This document shows, piece after piece, positions 7,662 to 13,020 of a stretch of DNA of 13,020 nt; the first letter of the stretch is position 1, and each line of letters opens with the position of its first letter. The DNA comes from JAGNNV01 sp039932395 (GTDB lineage: Bacteria; Acidobacteriota; Vicinamibacteria; Fen-336; JAGNNV01): the NCBI GenBank assembly GCA_039932395.1, contig JBDTQB010000111.1:1-13020 (forward strand). Direction: 5' to 3'. Both the position numbers and the translations under genes were made by a program. The notes under the pieces are model-generated. The model worked only from the letters and a program-made list of their open reading frames with translations. It searched no databases and had not been told where the DNA came from.

Positions 7662-10046
7662 ATGCCTTCCGTGATCGCCCTGCTGGGGCCGACGAACACC
7701 GGGAAGACCTACTACGCGATGGAACGCATGCTGGCGCACGGAACCGGCATGATCGGTTTTCCGCTGCGCCTGCTCGCACGAGAGAACTACGACCGCTTGG
7801 TGCGTGCCCGCGGCGTCGATCAGGTGGCTCTGGTCACCGGCGAGGAGCGCATTATTCCGGCTGCGCCGCGCTATTACGTCTGCACCGTGGAGGCGATGCC
7901 GACGGACATTTCCGTCGACTTCCTCGCCGTCGATGAAGTGCAACTCGCGGGCGATCGCGAGCGGGGCCATGTCTTCACCGACCGGCTCCTCCACGCGCGG
8001 GGTGAACGCGAGACGATGTTCCTTGGCGCCGACACCATTCGGCCCGTTCTGCGTCAGTTGGTTCCGGGCGTCGACATGATCTCCCGGCCGCGGCTTTCTA
8101 CGCTTCGATACGTGGCGCCCAGAAAGCTCGAGAAGACGCCGAGGCGCGGCGCGCTCATCGTGTTCTCTGTCGCTGAGCTGTACGAAGTGGCGGAACGCCT
8201 TCGCAGTCACGGAGGAGGCGCCGCGCTCGTCTTCGGCGCTCTCTCACCACGCGCCCGGAATGCACAAGTAGGCCTCTACCAATCGGGCGAGGTCGATCAT
8301 CTGGTCGCGACCGACGCGATCGGCATGGGTCTGAATCTGGATCTCGGGCATGTCGCGTTCACTTCGCTGACGAAGCACGATGGCCAGGCACCGCGACGTT
8401 TGCATCCAGCCGAGGTGGGTCAGATCGCGGGGCGCGCGGGGCGCCACATCCGCGACGGCACCTTCGGCGCCACCACCGAGCTGGGCGGATTTCATCCTGG
8501 CCTCATCGACGCAGTCGAGAACCATCACTTCGAGCCGTTGCGCAACGTCTATTGGCGGAATCCGCAGCTCTCTTTCAACACCATCGATGCCCTACTCCAG
8601 AGCCTTGATCGGCAGGTGCCGCATCCCTGGCTGGTGCGCATGCGTCACGCCGACGATCAGAAGGCGCTCGAGGTGCTGGTCCGCGACGCCGACATCACCG
8701 CCTTGGCGCAACGTCCTCACGACATCCGGTTGCTCTGGGACGTGTGCCAAATTCCTGACTTCCGCAACGTCATGACCGAAGCGCACACCCGCCTTCTCTC
8801 GCGTGTCTTCGCGCTGCTGGTGGGCAGCGAGGGCGGCCTTCCCTGGGATTGGGTGAATCGTCAGGTGAAGGCGCTCGACAACACCGAAGGCGATATCGCG
8901 GCGCTGCTCGACCGCATCTCCGGCATCCGGACCTGGACCTATGTCTCGCATCGTCCCGGCTGGATCGCCGACGCCGAAACCTGGCAGGCGCGCACGCGCG
9001 ACATCGAGAATCGTCTGGCCGATACGCTGCACGAACGCCTGCGCAACGAATACGCCAATCCGGGCGCGACGTTGATCGCGCGACAGGGTGAGAACGAGAT
9101 CGCCTTCGAACTTGCGGAAGACGGAACGCTCCTTCTGCAAGGCATTCCCGCGGGACGACTCGTTGGTTTTCAGTTCGAGCCCTTACCCGGCGAGGCGTCA
9201 CGCGCCTTGCGGGCCGCGGCGAATCGGGCGTTACGGGCCCAGATCGATCGTCGGGTGACGGACCTCTGCGAGGCGGACGATACGGAGTTCACACTGACGG
9301 TGAGCGGATCGATCTTGTGGCGCGGAGCCCCCGTCGGTCGCCTCTTACCCGGCGATCGCGTGTTGTCGCCTCAATCGGAAGCGCTCGCCTCTGAACTCCT
9401 CGATCCGCCGCGAAGGGAGCGCGTCCGACGCCGTCTTGCCGACTGGGTGGGCGCGCACATCCGCCTCACCCTCGCTCCTCTCTTCTCGGCACTGGAGGCT
9501 CCCTCTGCGGGAGCGGTGCGCGGCATCGTGTATCTCCTCGCCGAAAGCCTGAGTTCCACTCCGCGACGAACTCTGCGTGACGCGATCACGCATCTCACCC
9601 AATCGGATCGGCGCGAGCTGTCCGGACTCGGAATCATCCTCGGACGACGCCACGTCTTCATGCCCGCGATGCTCCGGCCCGATCCGCTGCGCGTAAGAGC
9701 CACGCTGTTTCAGATCCGTCATCCGAAGTCGACGCCGCTCCCGACCGGACCCGTATCGCTTCGCGGCGGCGGTCTCCCCGACTCGCAGCGCGACGCCGCC
9801 TGCGGCTACGAGTCCATCGGTGGTCTGTTGGTGCGAGTGGATGCGATCGAGACTCTGGTCGGAACCGCTCACTCCCAGGCCCGCCAGGGACCGCTTCAAG
9901 CGAGTCCCGCGCTCGCGAAGATCATTCACGCAGCCCCAGAGACCCTCCCGGCGATTCTCATAGCTCTGGGCTTCGAGAGAACCGCCGACGGCTTCCGCAC
10001 CCGCGACCCGCGACCGAAACCGAAACCGAAAGTCGCGGCGCGTTAG
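7662..10046 (+). CDS. SUV3-like DExH/D-box RNA helicase, 794 aa
   Basis: An ATP-dependent helicase related to the mitochondrial RNA-degradosome helicase SUV3 (SUPV3L1). Walker A is GPTNTGKT (9-16), the SUV3-type form. Motif II is DEVQ (91-94), close to the DEIQ of SUV3. Motif V is VATDAIGMGLNL (215-226) and motif VI is QIAGRAGR (254-261). The central region (LWDVCQIPDF, then DWVNRQVKALDN..GDIAALLDRI and IRTWTYVSHRPGWIAD) matches the long helicases of Alphaproteobacteria. The C-terminus ends in a lysine/proline tail. SUV3 proteins unwind RNA and RNA-DNA duplexes, in mitochondria with an exoribonuclease; a bacterial role in RNA turnover is inference. The ATG at 7662 places Walker A at the usual distance from the N-terminus. 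A second in-frame ATG at 7593 would add 23 residues, and neither has a strong ribosome site. The frame's further opening to 6873 overlaps the cytochrome and barrel genes and is not coding. Confidence 0.9.
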   Translation: MPSVIALLGPTNTGKTYYAMERMLAHGTGMIGFPLRLLARENYDRLVRARGVDQVALVTGEERIIPAAPRYYVCTVEAMPTDISVDFLAVDEVQLAGDRERGHVFTDRLLHARGERETMFLGADTIRPVLRQLVPGVDMISRPRLSTLRYVAPRKLEKTPRRGALIVFSVAELYEVAERLRSHGGGAALVFGALSPRARNAQVGLYQSGEVDHLVATDAIGMGLNLDLGHVAFTSLTKHDGQAPRRLHPAEVGQIAGRAGRHIRDGTFGATTELGGFHPGLIDAVENHHFEPLRNVYWRNPQLSFNTIDALLQSLDRQVPHPWLVRMRHADDQKALEVLVRDADITALAQRPHDIRLLWDVCQIPDFRNVMTEAHTRLLSRVFALLVGSEGGLPWDWVNRQVKALDNTEGDIAALLDRISGIRTWTYVSHRPGWIADAETWQARTRDIENRLADTLHERLRNEYANPGATLIARQGENEIAFELAEDGTLLLQGIPAGRLVGFQFEPLPGEASRALRAAANRALRAQIDRRVTDLCEADDTEFTLTVSGSILWRGAPVGRLLPGDRVLSPQSEALASELLDPPRRERVRRRLADWVGAHIRLTLAPLFSALEAPSAGAVRGIVYLLAESLSSTPRRTLRDAITHLTQSDRRELSGLGIILGRRHVFMPAMLRPDPLRVRATLFQIRHPKSTPLPTGPVSLRGGGLPDSQRDAACGYESIGGLLVRVDAIETLVGTAHSQARQGPLQASPALAKIIHAAPETLPAILIALGFERTADGFRTRDPRPKPKPKVAAR

Positions 10047-10056
10047 AACCCTGGTT

Positions 10057-10082
10057 CACGGGCCACGCGAAAGAGGCCCGTG
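10057..10082 (+). terminator. Hairpin after the helicase gene, possible terminator
   Basis: CACGGGCC (10057-10064) and GGCCCGTG (10075-10082) make a perfect 8-bp GC-rich stem with a 10-base loop, 10 bases after the helicase stop codon. A second small palindrome, GAACC-CT-GGTTC (10046-10057), abuts it. No run of T follows on either strand, so it is not a canonical intrinsic terminator. It could still end the transcript weakly or protect its 3' end. Confidence 0.4.
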
Positions 10083-10200
10083 CGGCTTCGACTGAGACCG
10101 CCCTGGAGACCTGCACTTTCGTGTTCCCCTCATGACAGGTCCCACCTGCCAGCGTTGGGAGACGAATACGTCCGCCGTCTACTCGATGCTCGGGAAGAGC

Positions 10201-10320
10201 CGATCCAAGGACCAGCTCATAGCCGGGGGTGCGTGCGGCGGCTGTGGGAATTCGCTCGAGCGAAATCCCTCGACTTCGGCAAAACGCCTCGAACTCTCGC
10301 TCGGAAACCGTTTGTCGCAT
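10201..10320 (-). pseudogene. Possible remnant of a small nuclease-like or conserved hypothetical gene
   Basis: The minus strand from ATG 10320 reads EREFEAFCRSRGISLERIPTAA, then RTPGYELVLG. This pattern (FE.FC...GI..ERI, then a TPDYEL-like strand) resembles the N-terminus of small conserved proteins with a nuclease-like fold, in which TPDYE precedes an EVK-type strand. Here the aspartate of TPDYE is glycine. After LVLGS the frame turns into arginine-, proline- and glycine-rich text that runs antisense into the helicase 3' end and looks non-coding; both other frames hit stops soon. I see no EVK-like strand. A GAAGG sits directly against the ATG with no spacing. The match is from memory of the family, so this may be a chance frame. 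If real, it is a truncated gene. Confidence 0.33.
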
Positions 10321-10429
10321 CCTTCACAGGCCTAACACTGCGTTCACCTGCAAAGCGCGCCCTCAGCGACCGGCCGACTACGAGACGCGACGCCCGCCTC
10401 ATTGCTCAAGAACCTTCGTGCGGGAGATC

Positions 10430-10459
10430 TTGACATGCAAGTATTTACTTGCATATAGT
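10430..10459 (+). promoter_or_regulatory. Sigma-70-type promoter of the membrane protein / ArsR / SRPBCC operon
   Basis: TTGACA (10430-10435, a perfect -35) and TATAGT (10454-10459, five of six to consensus) are 18 bases apart. The expected transcription start, about 7 bases past the -10 box, falls on or beside the ATG at 10466. The mRNA would then be leaderless, in agreement with the absence of any Shine-Dalgarno sequence before that ATG. The surroundings are markedly AT-richer than the neighbouring DNA. Confidence 0.8.
10435..10454. promoter_or_regulatory. ArsR-type operator: perfect 9-bp inverted repeat within the promoter spacer
   Basis: ATGCAAGTA, TT, TACTTGCAT: two perfect 9-base arms around two bases. 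It overlaps the last base of the -35 box and the first base of the -10 box, so a bound dimer would block RNA polymerase. Palindromes of this size are the usual sites of winged-helix ArsR repressors, and an ArsR gene is the second gene of the operon. Autorepression by that protein is the simplest reading; the pairing of this protein with this site is inference. Confidence 0.8.
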
Positions 10460-10465
10460 CCACCC

Positions 10466-10912
10466 ATGAACAAACACATCAAGCTGATGGGCTTCTACTT
10501 TTGGATTCTGGCGATCTTCACCATCGGACGGTGGGCGCTCTCCTTCACAAACATGAGCTACGCCCAGGCCACACCGATCTTCAGCCTGGTGCCCCTCGCT
10601 CTCATCGCCTCGGCTCACCACGCCGCGTTCGCCCGAGCGTTCCAGGGCTACGGCTTCAAGGACGCGCTCGTGCTTGGCGCCCTGATCGCCATCGTCACGC
10701 AGATGGTCATCTTCGGTTCGACGGTGATTTCGTATGCCCTGGGCCTCTCGACGCTTTGGAATGCGCCCACCGCTCTCAACCAGACTGCCGCGGTGCCCTT
10801 TGCGGCGGCCGTGATGTCCCGTGTGGTTGGACTCGTCGTCAACACCATCCTCAATCTGATCGCCGCCTCGATTGGATACGCCGCGGGTGGATCGATCAAG
10901 ACCCGAGCCTAG
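10466..10912 (+). CDS. Small integral membrane protein, 148 aa, unknown function
   Basis: I do not recognise a named family. The chain is highly hydrophobic, with about four membrane segments: residues 7-25 (FYFWILAIFTI), 36-56 (IFSLVPLALIASA), 66-92 (DALVLGALIAIVTQMVIFG) and 108-140, which may be one long or two short helices. A pair of histidines (51-52) lies at the end of the second segment. The ATG at 10466 is supported by the promoter 6 bases upstream, by the MNKHIK basic N-terminus, and by the poor quality of anything further upstream in the open frame. Translation is probably leaderless. It is first in an operon with the ArsR gene (5 bases away) and the SRPBCC gene, so it is presumably induced when the repressor lets go. 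Its role might be at the membrane in the same stress or uptake response; this is inference. Confidence 0.8.
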   Translation: MNKHIKLMGFYFWILAIFTIGRWALSFTNMSYAQATPIFSLVPLALIASAHHAAFARAFQGYGFKDALVLGALIAIVTQMVIFGSTVISYALGLSTLWNAPTALNQTAAVPFAAAVMSRVVGLVVNTILNLIAASIGYAAGGSIKTRA

Positions 10913-10917
10913 GTTTT

Positions 10918-11235
10918 TTGGAAATCGACAAAGTCTTCAAAGCGCTCGCCGACCCCACCCGTCGGCGCCTGCTCGACGAACTGCACAAGGAGAACGGCCA
11001 AACCCTGAGTGCGCTCTGCGAGCACATGGACATGACACGCCAGGCCGTCACTCAACATCTGCAATTGCTGGAGGCGGCGAATCTCGTGACCGTGGTCTGG
11101 CAAGGACGCGAAAAACTGCACTACCTGAACTCCGTACCGATCTTCGACATCCAGGAACGCTGGATCAACAAATTCGAGCGCAGCCGTTTGACCGCGCTGC
11201 GCGACCTCAAAAACAAACTGGAGAAAGACAAATGA
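10918..11235 (+). CDS. ArsR-family winged helix-turn-helix repressor, 105 aa
   Basis: DKVFKALADPTRRRLLDEL (4-22) is the signature start of ArsR regulators. It is followed by the helix-turn-helix (about 30-52: LSALCEHMDMTRQAVTQHLQLL) and the beta-wing (LVTVVWQGREKLHYLN). A helical C-terminus (WINKFERSRLTALRDLKN) is of the type found in ArsR proteins paired with SRPBCC genes. None of the cysteine metal-binding motifs of arsenic or cadmium sensors is present; the lone cysteine at 34 is in the DNA-binding region, so the signal is probably not a metal. The start is TTG at 10918, 5 bases after the membrane gene; no better in-frame start lies near. Only a weak AGG lies upstream, so translation may depend on coupling. 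The palindrome in the operon promoter is its probable binding site. Confidence 0.9.
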   Translation: MEIDKVFKALADPTRRRLLDELHKENGQTLSALCEHMDMTRQAVTQHLQLLEAANLVTVVWQGREKLHYLNSVPIFDIQERWINKFERSRLTALRDLKNKLEKDK

Positions 11236-11711
11236 CAAAGCCTAGCTTCGTGTACGTGACCTATATCGCGACGACTCCCGACAAGGTGTGGCAGGCGCTC
11301 GTCGACATCGAGCTGATGAAGCAGTACTGGACCGGCACCGGCGCCAAGGACATCGCCCGGGTGAACGTTTCGGATTGGAAGGTCGGATCGAAATGGGAGC
11401 ATGTTCGCGCTGATGGGAGCGAGATTGTCGACGTTCGAGGGACGGTCGTCGAGTTCACGCCACCCCGGCGCATGGTCATCACCTGGGCGAGACCGAAGGA
11501 AGCCGAGGACGAATCCAAGCATTCGCTCGTAACCTTCGATATTGAACCGCAGGGCGATGCACTCGTGCGACTGACCGTCACCCACGCCGATCTCGAAAAG
11601 GATCCGTCGATGTTGAACGGCATCTCGAATGGCTGGCCTTCGGTTCTCTCGAATCTCAAGACCTTGCTCGAGACAGGTCGGACACTCCCCCGCGCGGCGG
11701 CCGCCGCCTAG
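11232..11711 (+). CDS. SRPBCC / AHSA1-domain protein, 159 aa
   Basis: A single START-like SRPBCC domain of the AHSA1 (activator of Hsp90 ATPase homologue) group. Markers in order are the first strand FVYVTYIATTPDKVWQAL, LMKQYWTG, the WKVGSKWEH turn, the G(T)VVEFTPPRRMVITW strand pair, VRLTVTHADLE, and the closing helix GWPSVLSNLKTLLETG. The fold forms a deep hydrophobic pocket and can bind lipids or other small hydrophobic ligands; the ligand here is unknown. The ATG overlaps the ArsR stop as ATGA, and GGAG lies 9 bases upstream inside the ArsR gene, so the two are translationally coupled. ArsR-SRPBCC pairs are common in Acidobacteriota, Myxococcota and Actinomycetota. The tail after about 152 is alanine-rich and probably disordered. 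Confidence 0.9.
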   Translation: MTKPSFVYVTYIATTPDKVWQALVDIELMKQYWTGTGAKDIARVNVSDWKVGSKWEHVRADGSEIVDVRGTVVEFTPPRRMVITWARPKEAEDESKHSLVTFDIEPQGDALVRLTVTHADLEKDPSMLNGISNGWPSVLSNLKTLLETGRTLPRAAAAA

Positions 11712-11721
11712 AAGACGGCCG

Positions 11722-11740
11722 GGGTCAAGACGGACCCTTT
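11722..11740 (+). terminator. Weak terminator-like hairpin after the SRPBCC gene
   Basis: GGGTC (11722-11726) pairs with GACCC (11733-11737) around a 6-base loop; G11721 and T11738 can add a wobble pair. TTT follows at once. The stem is short and the T run is only three, so this is a weak intrinsic terminator at best, but it is well placed, 10 bases after the stop codon of the operon's last gene. Confidence 0.35.
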
Positions 11741-11773
11741 CATGCCGTCGCCAAAGGAAACCTGCTCACAACC

Positions 11774-11802
11774 TTGACAGAGTGACGGGGCCTCCGTACC
11801 AT
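11774..11802 (+). promoter_or_regulatory. Candidate promoter of the CarH-like gene
   Basis: TTGACA (11774-11779) is a perfect -35 box, followed after 17 bases by TACCAT (11797-11802), four of six to the -10 consensus. The expected start near 11809 puts the GGAG ribosome site (11810-11813) at the very 5' end of the mRNA. I see no clear palindrome in or next to it that would mark a MerR or CarH operator. Confidence 0.45.
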
Positions 11803-11819
11803 GCCAGGCGGAGAAGCAA

Positions 11820-12728
11820 GTGCGGCCACCAACAGATCAGGATTCCGGCCGGGCGTATCTCTCGATCGGCGGCCTATCGCGCTCCACCGGAGTTTCCATC
11901 GAAACCCTGCGGACATGGGAACTCCGCTACGGCTTCCCTCGCTCGGTTCGAAAGCCCTCCGGCCACCGGCAGTTCGAGATAGGACACGTGGATCGGATTC
12001 GCCGCATCGTCCGTGCCCTCGAACTGGGCTTCCGCGCGGGCGAGGTGGTGCCGGCCTCCGACCAGACCCTGCACGACCTCCTTTCCACTCTGCCCGACCA
12101 GGCGGTGACCCTGAGTGTCGCTCCGCCGCAGAATCCCAAAGCCGTGCTGGAGCTGGTGCGGACTTTCGACGGCGACCGTTTGATGCGGTCGCTTCGCAGC
12201 CCCCTCGCCCACCAGGATCCCGTTGTCTACGTGGAGACGCGCATCGCGCCCTGCCTCGAAACCATTGGCACCGCGTGGGCCGCAGGCGAACTGGAGATCG
12301 CGCACGAACACTTCGCATCGGAGCGGATTTCCGATGTTCTTCGCGAAACCCGGCTGCGTTTCGAAGAGACGGCGAACGGTCCGTTCGTGGTTCTCGCGAC
12401 CGTGCCTGGGGAATCACATGGCCTGGGCCTTCAGATCACCGCGCTGGTTCTGTCATCCGTGGGGTTGCGCATCTTGAGTCTCGGCACCGAAGTGCCGGTC
12501 AAGGAAACCGTGGCGCTTGCGATCAGGAACGGCGCGGCGGCCGTCGGGATCTCGATCTCCGCCGCGACTCGGAATACCGCGCCTGAAGCGCTGACGCGAT
12601 TGAGGGCGCACCTTCCCCGAAAGATCGAACTCATCCTCGGCGGTTCGGGTGCACCCGAAGCCCTCAAGGGCGCGAAGGTCCTGACAGACCTGCAGGCGCT
12701 GAGGGTGTGGGCGAAGGCCATCGCGTAG
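11820..12728 (+). CDS. CarH/LitR-type MerR regulator with cobalamin-binding domain, 302 aa
   Basis: Residues about 13-55 are a MerR helix-turn-helix (LSIGGLSRSTGVSIETLRTWELRYGFP, then SGHRQF). About 105-180 is the four-helix cap of B12-binding regulators with the W-x9-E-H signature: W153, then E163-H164 (GTAWAAGELEIAHEHFAS). About 187-300 is a Rossmann-like B12 domain with E198-S-H200-G-L-G203, where H200 is the expected lower cobalt ligand, then a GGSG loop (274-277). CarH and LitR bind adenosylcobalamin, repress as tetramers in the dark and release DNA in light. Here the residue after the signature tryptophan is A154; Thermus CarH has H132 there, the ligand formed after light exposure. Start: GTG at 11820 with GGAG six bases upstream. 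No carotenoid or photolyase gene is in the window, so targets are unknown. Confidence 0.92.
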   Translation: MRPPTDQDSGRAYLSIGGLSRSTGVSIETLRTWELRYGFPRSVRKPSGHRQFEIGHVDRIRRIVRALELGFRAGEVVPASDQTLHDLLSTLPDQAVTLSVAPPQNPKAVLELVRTFDGDRLMRSLRSPLAHQDPVVYVETRIAPCLETIGTAWAAGELEIAHEHFASERISDVLRETRLRFEETANGPFVVLATVPGESHGLGLQITALVLSSVGLRILSLGTEVPVKETVALAIRNGAAAVGISISAATRNTAPEALTRLRAHLPRKIELILGGSGAPEALKGAKVLTDLQALRVWAKAIA

Positions 12729-12737
12729 AGCTAATCA

Positions 12738-12767
12738 CCATCTCCATCTACGCGCCGGTGGAGATGG
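12738..12767. terminator. Hairpin between convergent genes
   Basis: CCATCTCCA (12738-12746) and TGGAGATGG (12759-12767) form a perfect 9-bp stem with a 12-base loop, 10 bases after the stop of the CarH-like gene and about 40 bases beyond the end of the minus-strand gene. There is no strong T run on either side. The position between two convergent genes suggests a shared terminator or mRNA 3'-end structure. Confidence 0.42.
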
Positions 12768-12808
12768 GCTTGTTGTCGAGTTTGTGAGTAGATATCGAGA
12801 TACCTGAT

Positions 12809-13020
12809 CTACCGGCGACCGTCGCGACGCCGGACCAGCTGCTCGACGGTGAGACGGCTGGTAGAGCCCGCGTTCTGCTCACGCACGAACGACGCCGAGA
12901 TGCCGCGATCGCGGAGCCGGATGACGTCCTCCACCGAAACGCGGTCATACCCGGCCGCCTTGAGTTCGCTGATGTACTCGGCGCTGACGCCGTGGTCGCG
13001 GGCGCGCATGAGATCGGCGA
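12809..13020 (-). CDS. C-terminal end of a 29-residue-repeat protein, truncated by the window
   Basis: The frame is open to the window edge and the repeat continues past the ATG at 13009, so the true start lies outside. Two 29-residue units are visible: one beginning DLMRARDHGVSAEYISEL (13015 down to 12929) and one beginning DVIRLRDRGISASFVREQ (12928 to 12842). A short third copy, QLVRRRDGRR, ends at the TAG (12809-12811). The consensus is D-[LV]-[MI]-R-x-R-D-x-G-[VI]-S-A-x-[YF]-[IV], with a glycine near position 21 and an ending V-E. Similar repeats occur at the C-termini of M56/BlaR1-like membrane peptidases and related proteins, often in Acidobacteriota. The N-terminal part needed to name this protein is not in view. 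Confidence 0.75.
   Translation of the reverse strand, partial: ADLMRARDHGVSAEYISELKAAGYDRVSVEDVIRLRDRGISASFVREQNAGSTSRLTVEQLVRRRDGRR

Noticed and set aside
7584..8210. N-terminal extension of the cytochrome frame on the minus strand.
   Set aside because: It lies antisense to the helicase ATPase domain and would bury the signal peptide of the cytochrome.
8592..9929. Several minus-strand open frames of 110-194 codons opposite the helicase.
   Set aside because: They are shadows of the helicase reading frame with no conserved motif and no ribosome site.
10331..10400. GCCTAAC followed by GCGTTCA at 10331-10346 resembles the left end of an integron attC site, and a plus-strand frame ends in its TAA.
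   Set aside because: No GTTRRRY partner or complementary arm lies within the next 150 bases, no integrase is present, and the plus-strand frame does not look like a protein.
11801..12586. Plus-strand 261-codon frame starting at the ATG at 11801.
   Set aside because: It overlaps the CarH-like gene in another frame and is rich in arginine and proline with no family pattern.

Overview
The window is GC-rich, densely coded bacterial chromosome. It holds ten complete protein genes, two genes cut by the window edges, and one probable gene remnant. The best lineage pointers are a stand-alone duplicated MacB/FtsX-type permease with no ATPase beside it and a C-terminal 29-residue repeat, both frequent in Acidobacteriota. 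The SUV3-like helicase is best known from Alphaproteobacteria and mitochondria, so Acidobacteriota is a guess and not a demonstrated assignment. I see no tRNA, rRNA, CRISPR array, transposase or phage gene.

Layout: (1) 1-2263, plus strand: the end of a class IV PLP aminotransferase, joined by a 4-base overlap to an exported DUF3179 protein. (2) 2296-4809, minus: a large orphan ABC-type permease. (3) 5040-6287, plus: an MFS transporter, divergent from the permease across about 230 bases with small inverted repeats. (4) 6297-7583, minus: a probable two-gene unit of a small exported c-type cytochrome followed by an outer-membrane beta-barrel-like protein. (5) 7662-10046, plus: an SUV3-type RNA helicase. 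(6) 10047-10465: a gene-poor stretch with a hairpin, a possible decayed minus-strand gene and a strong promoter. (7) 10466-11711, plus: a compact operon of a small membrane protein, an ArsR-type repressor and an SRPBCC/AHSA1 protein. (8) 11820-12728, plus: a MerR regulator with a cobalamin-binding domain of the CarH/LitR photoreceptor type. (9) 12809-13020, minus: the C-terminal end of a repeat protein that runs off the window.

The most informative parts are the two regulatory loci near the right end. The ArsR-SRPBCC operon has a consensus-like promoter (TTGACA, 18 bases, TATAGT) whose spacer holds a perfect 9-bp inverted repeat. This is the expected layout for repression by the operon's own ArsR protein. 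The -10 box is only 6 bases from the ATG, so the first gene is predicted to be translated from a leaderless mRNA. The CarH-like regulator keeps the W-x9-E-H signature and the E-x-H-x-x-G cobalt-ligand motif of AdoCbl photoreceptors. It has alanine where Thermus CarH has the histidine that binds cobalt after illumination. That suggests either a different photochemical end state or a cobalamin sensor rather than a typical light switch. No carotenoid, photolyase or other usual CarH target gene lies in the window.
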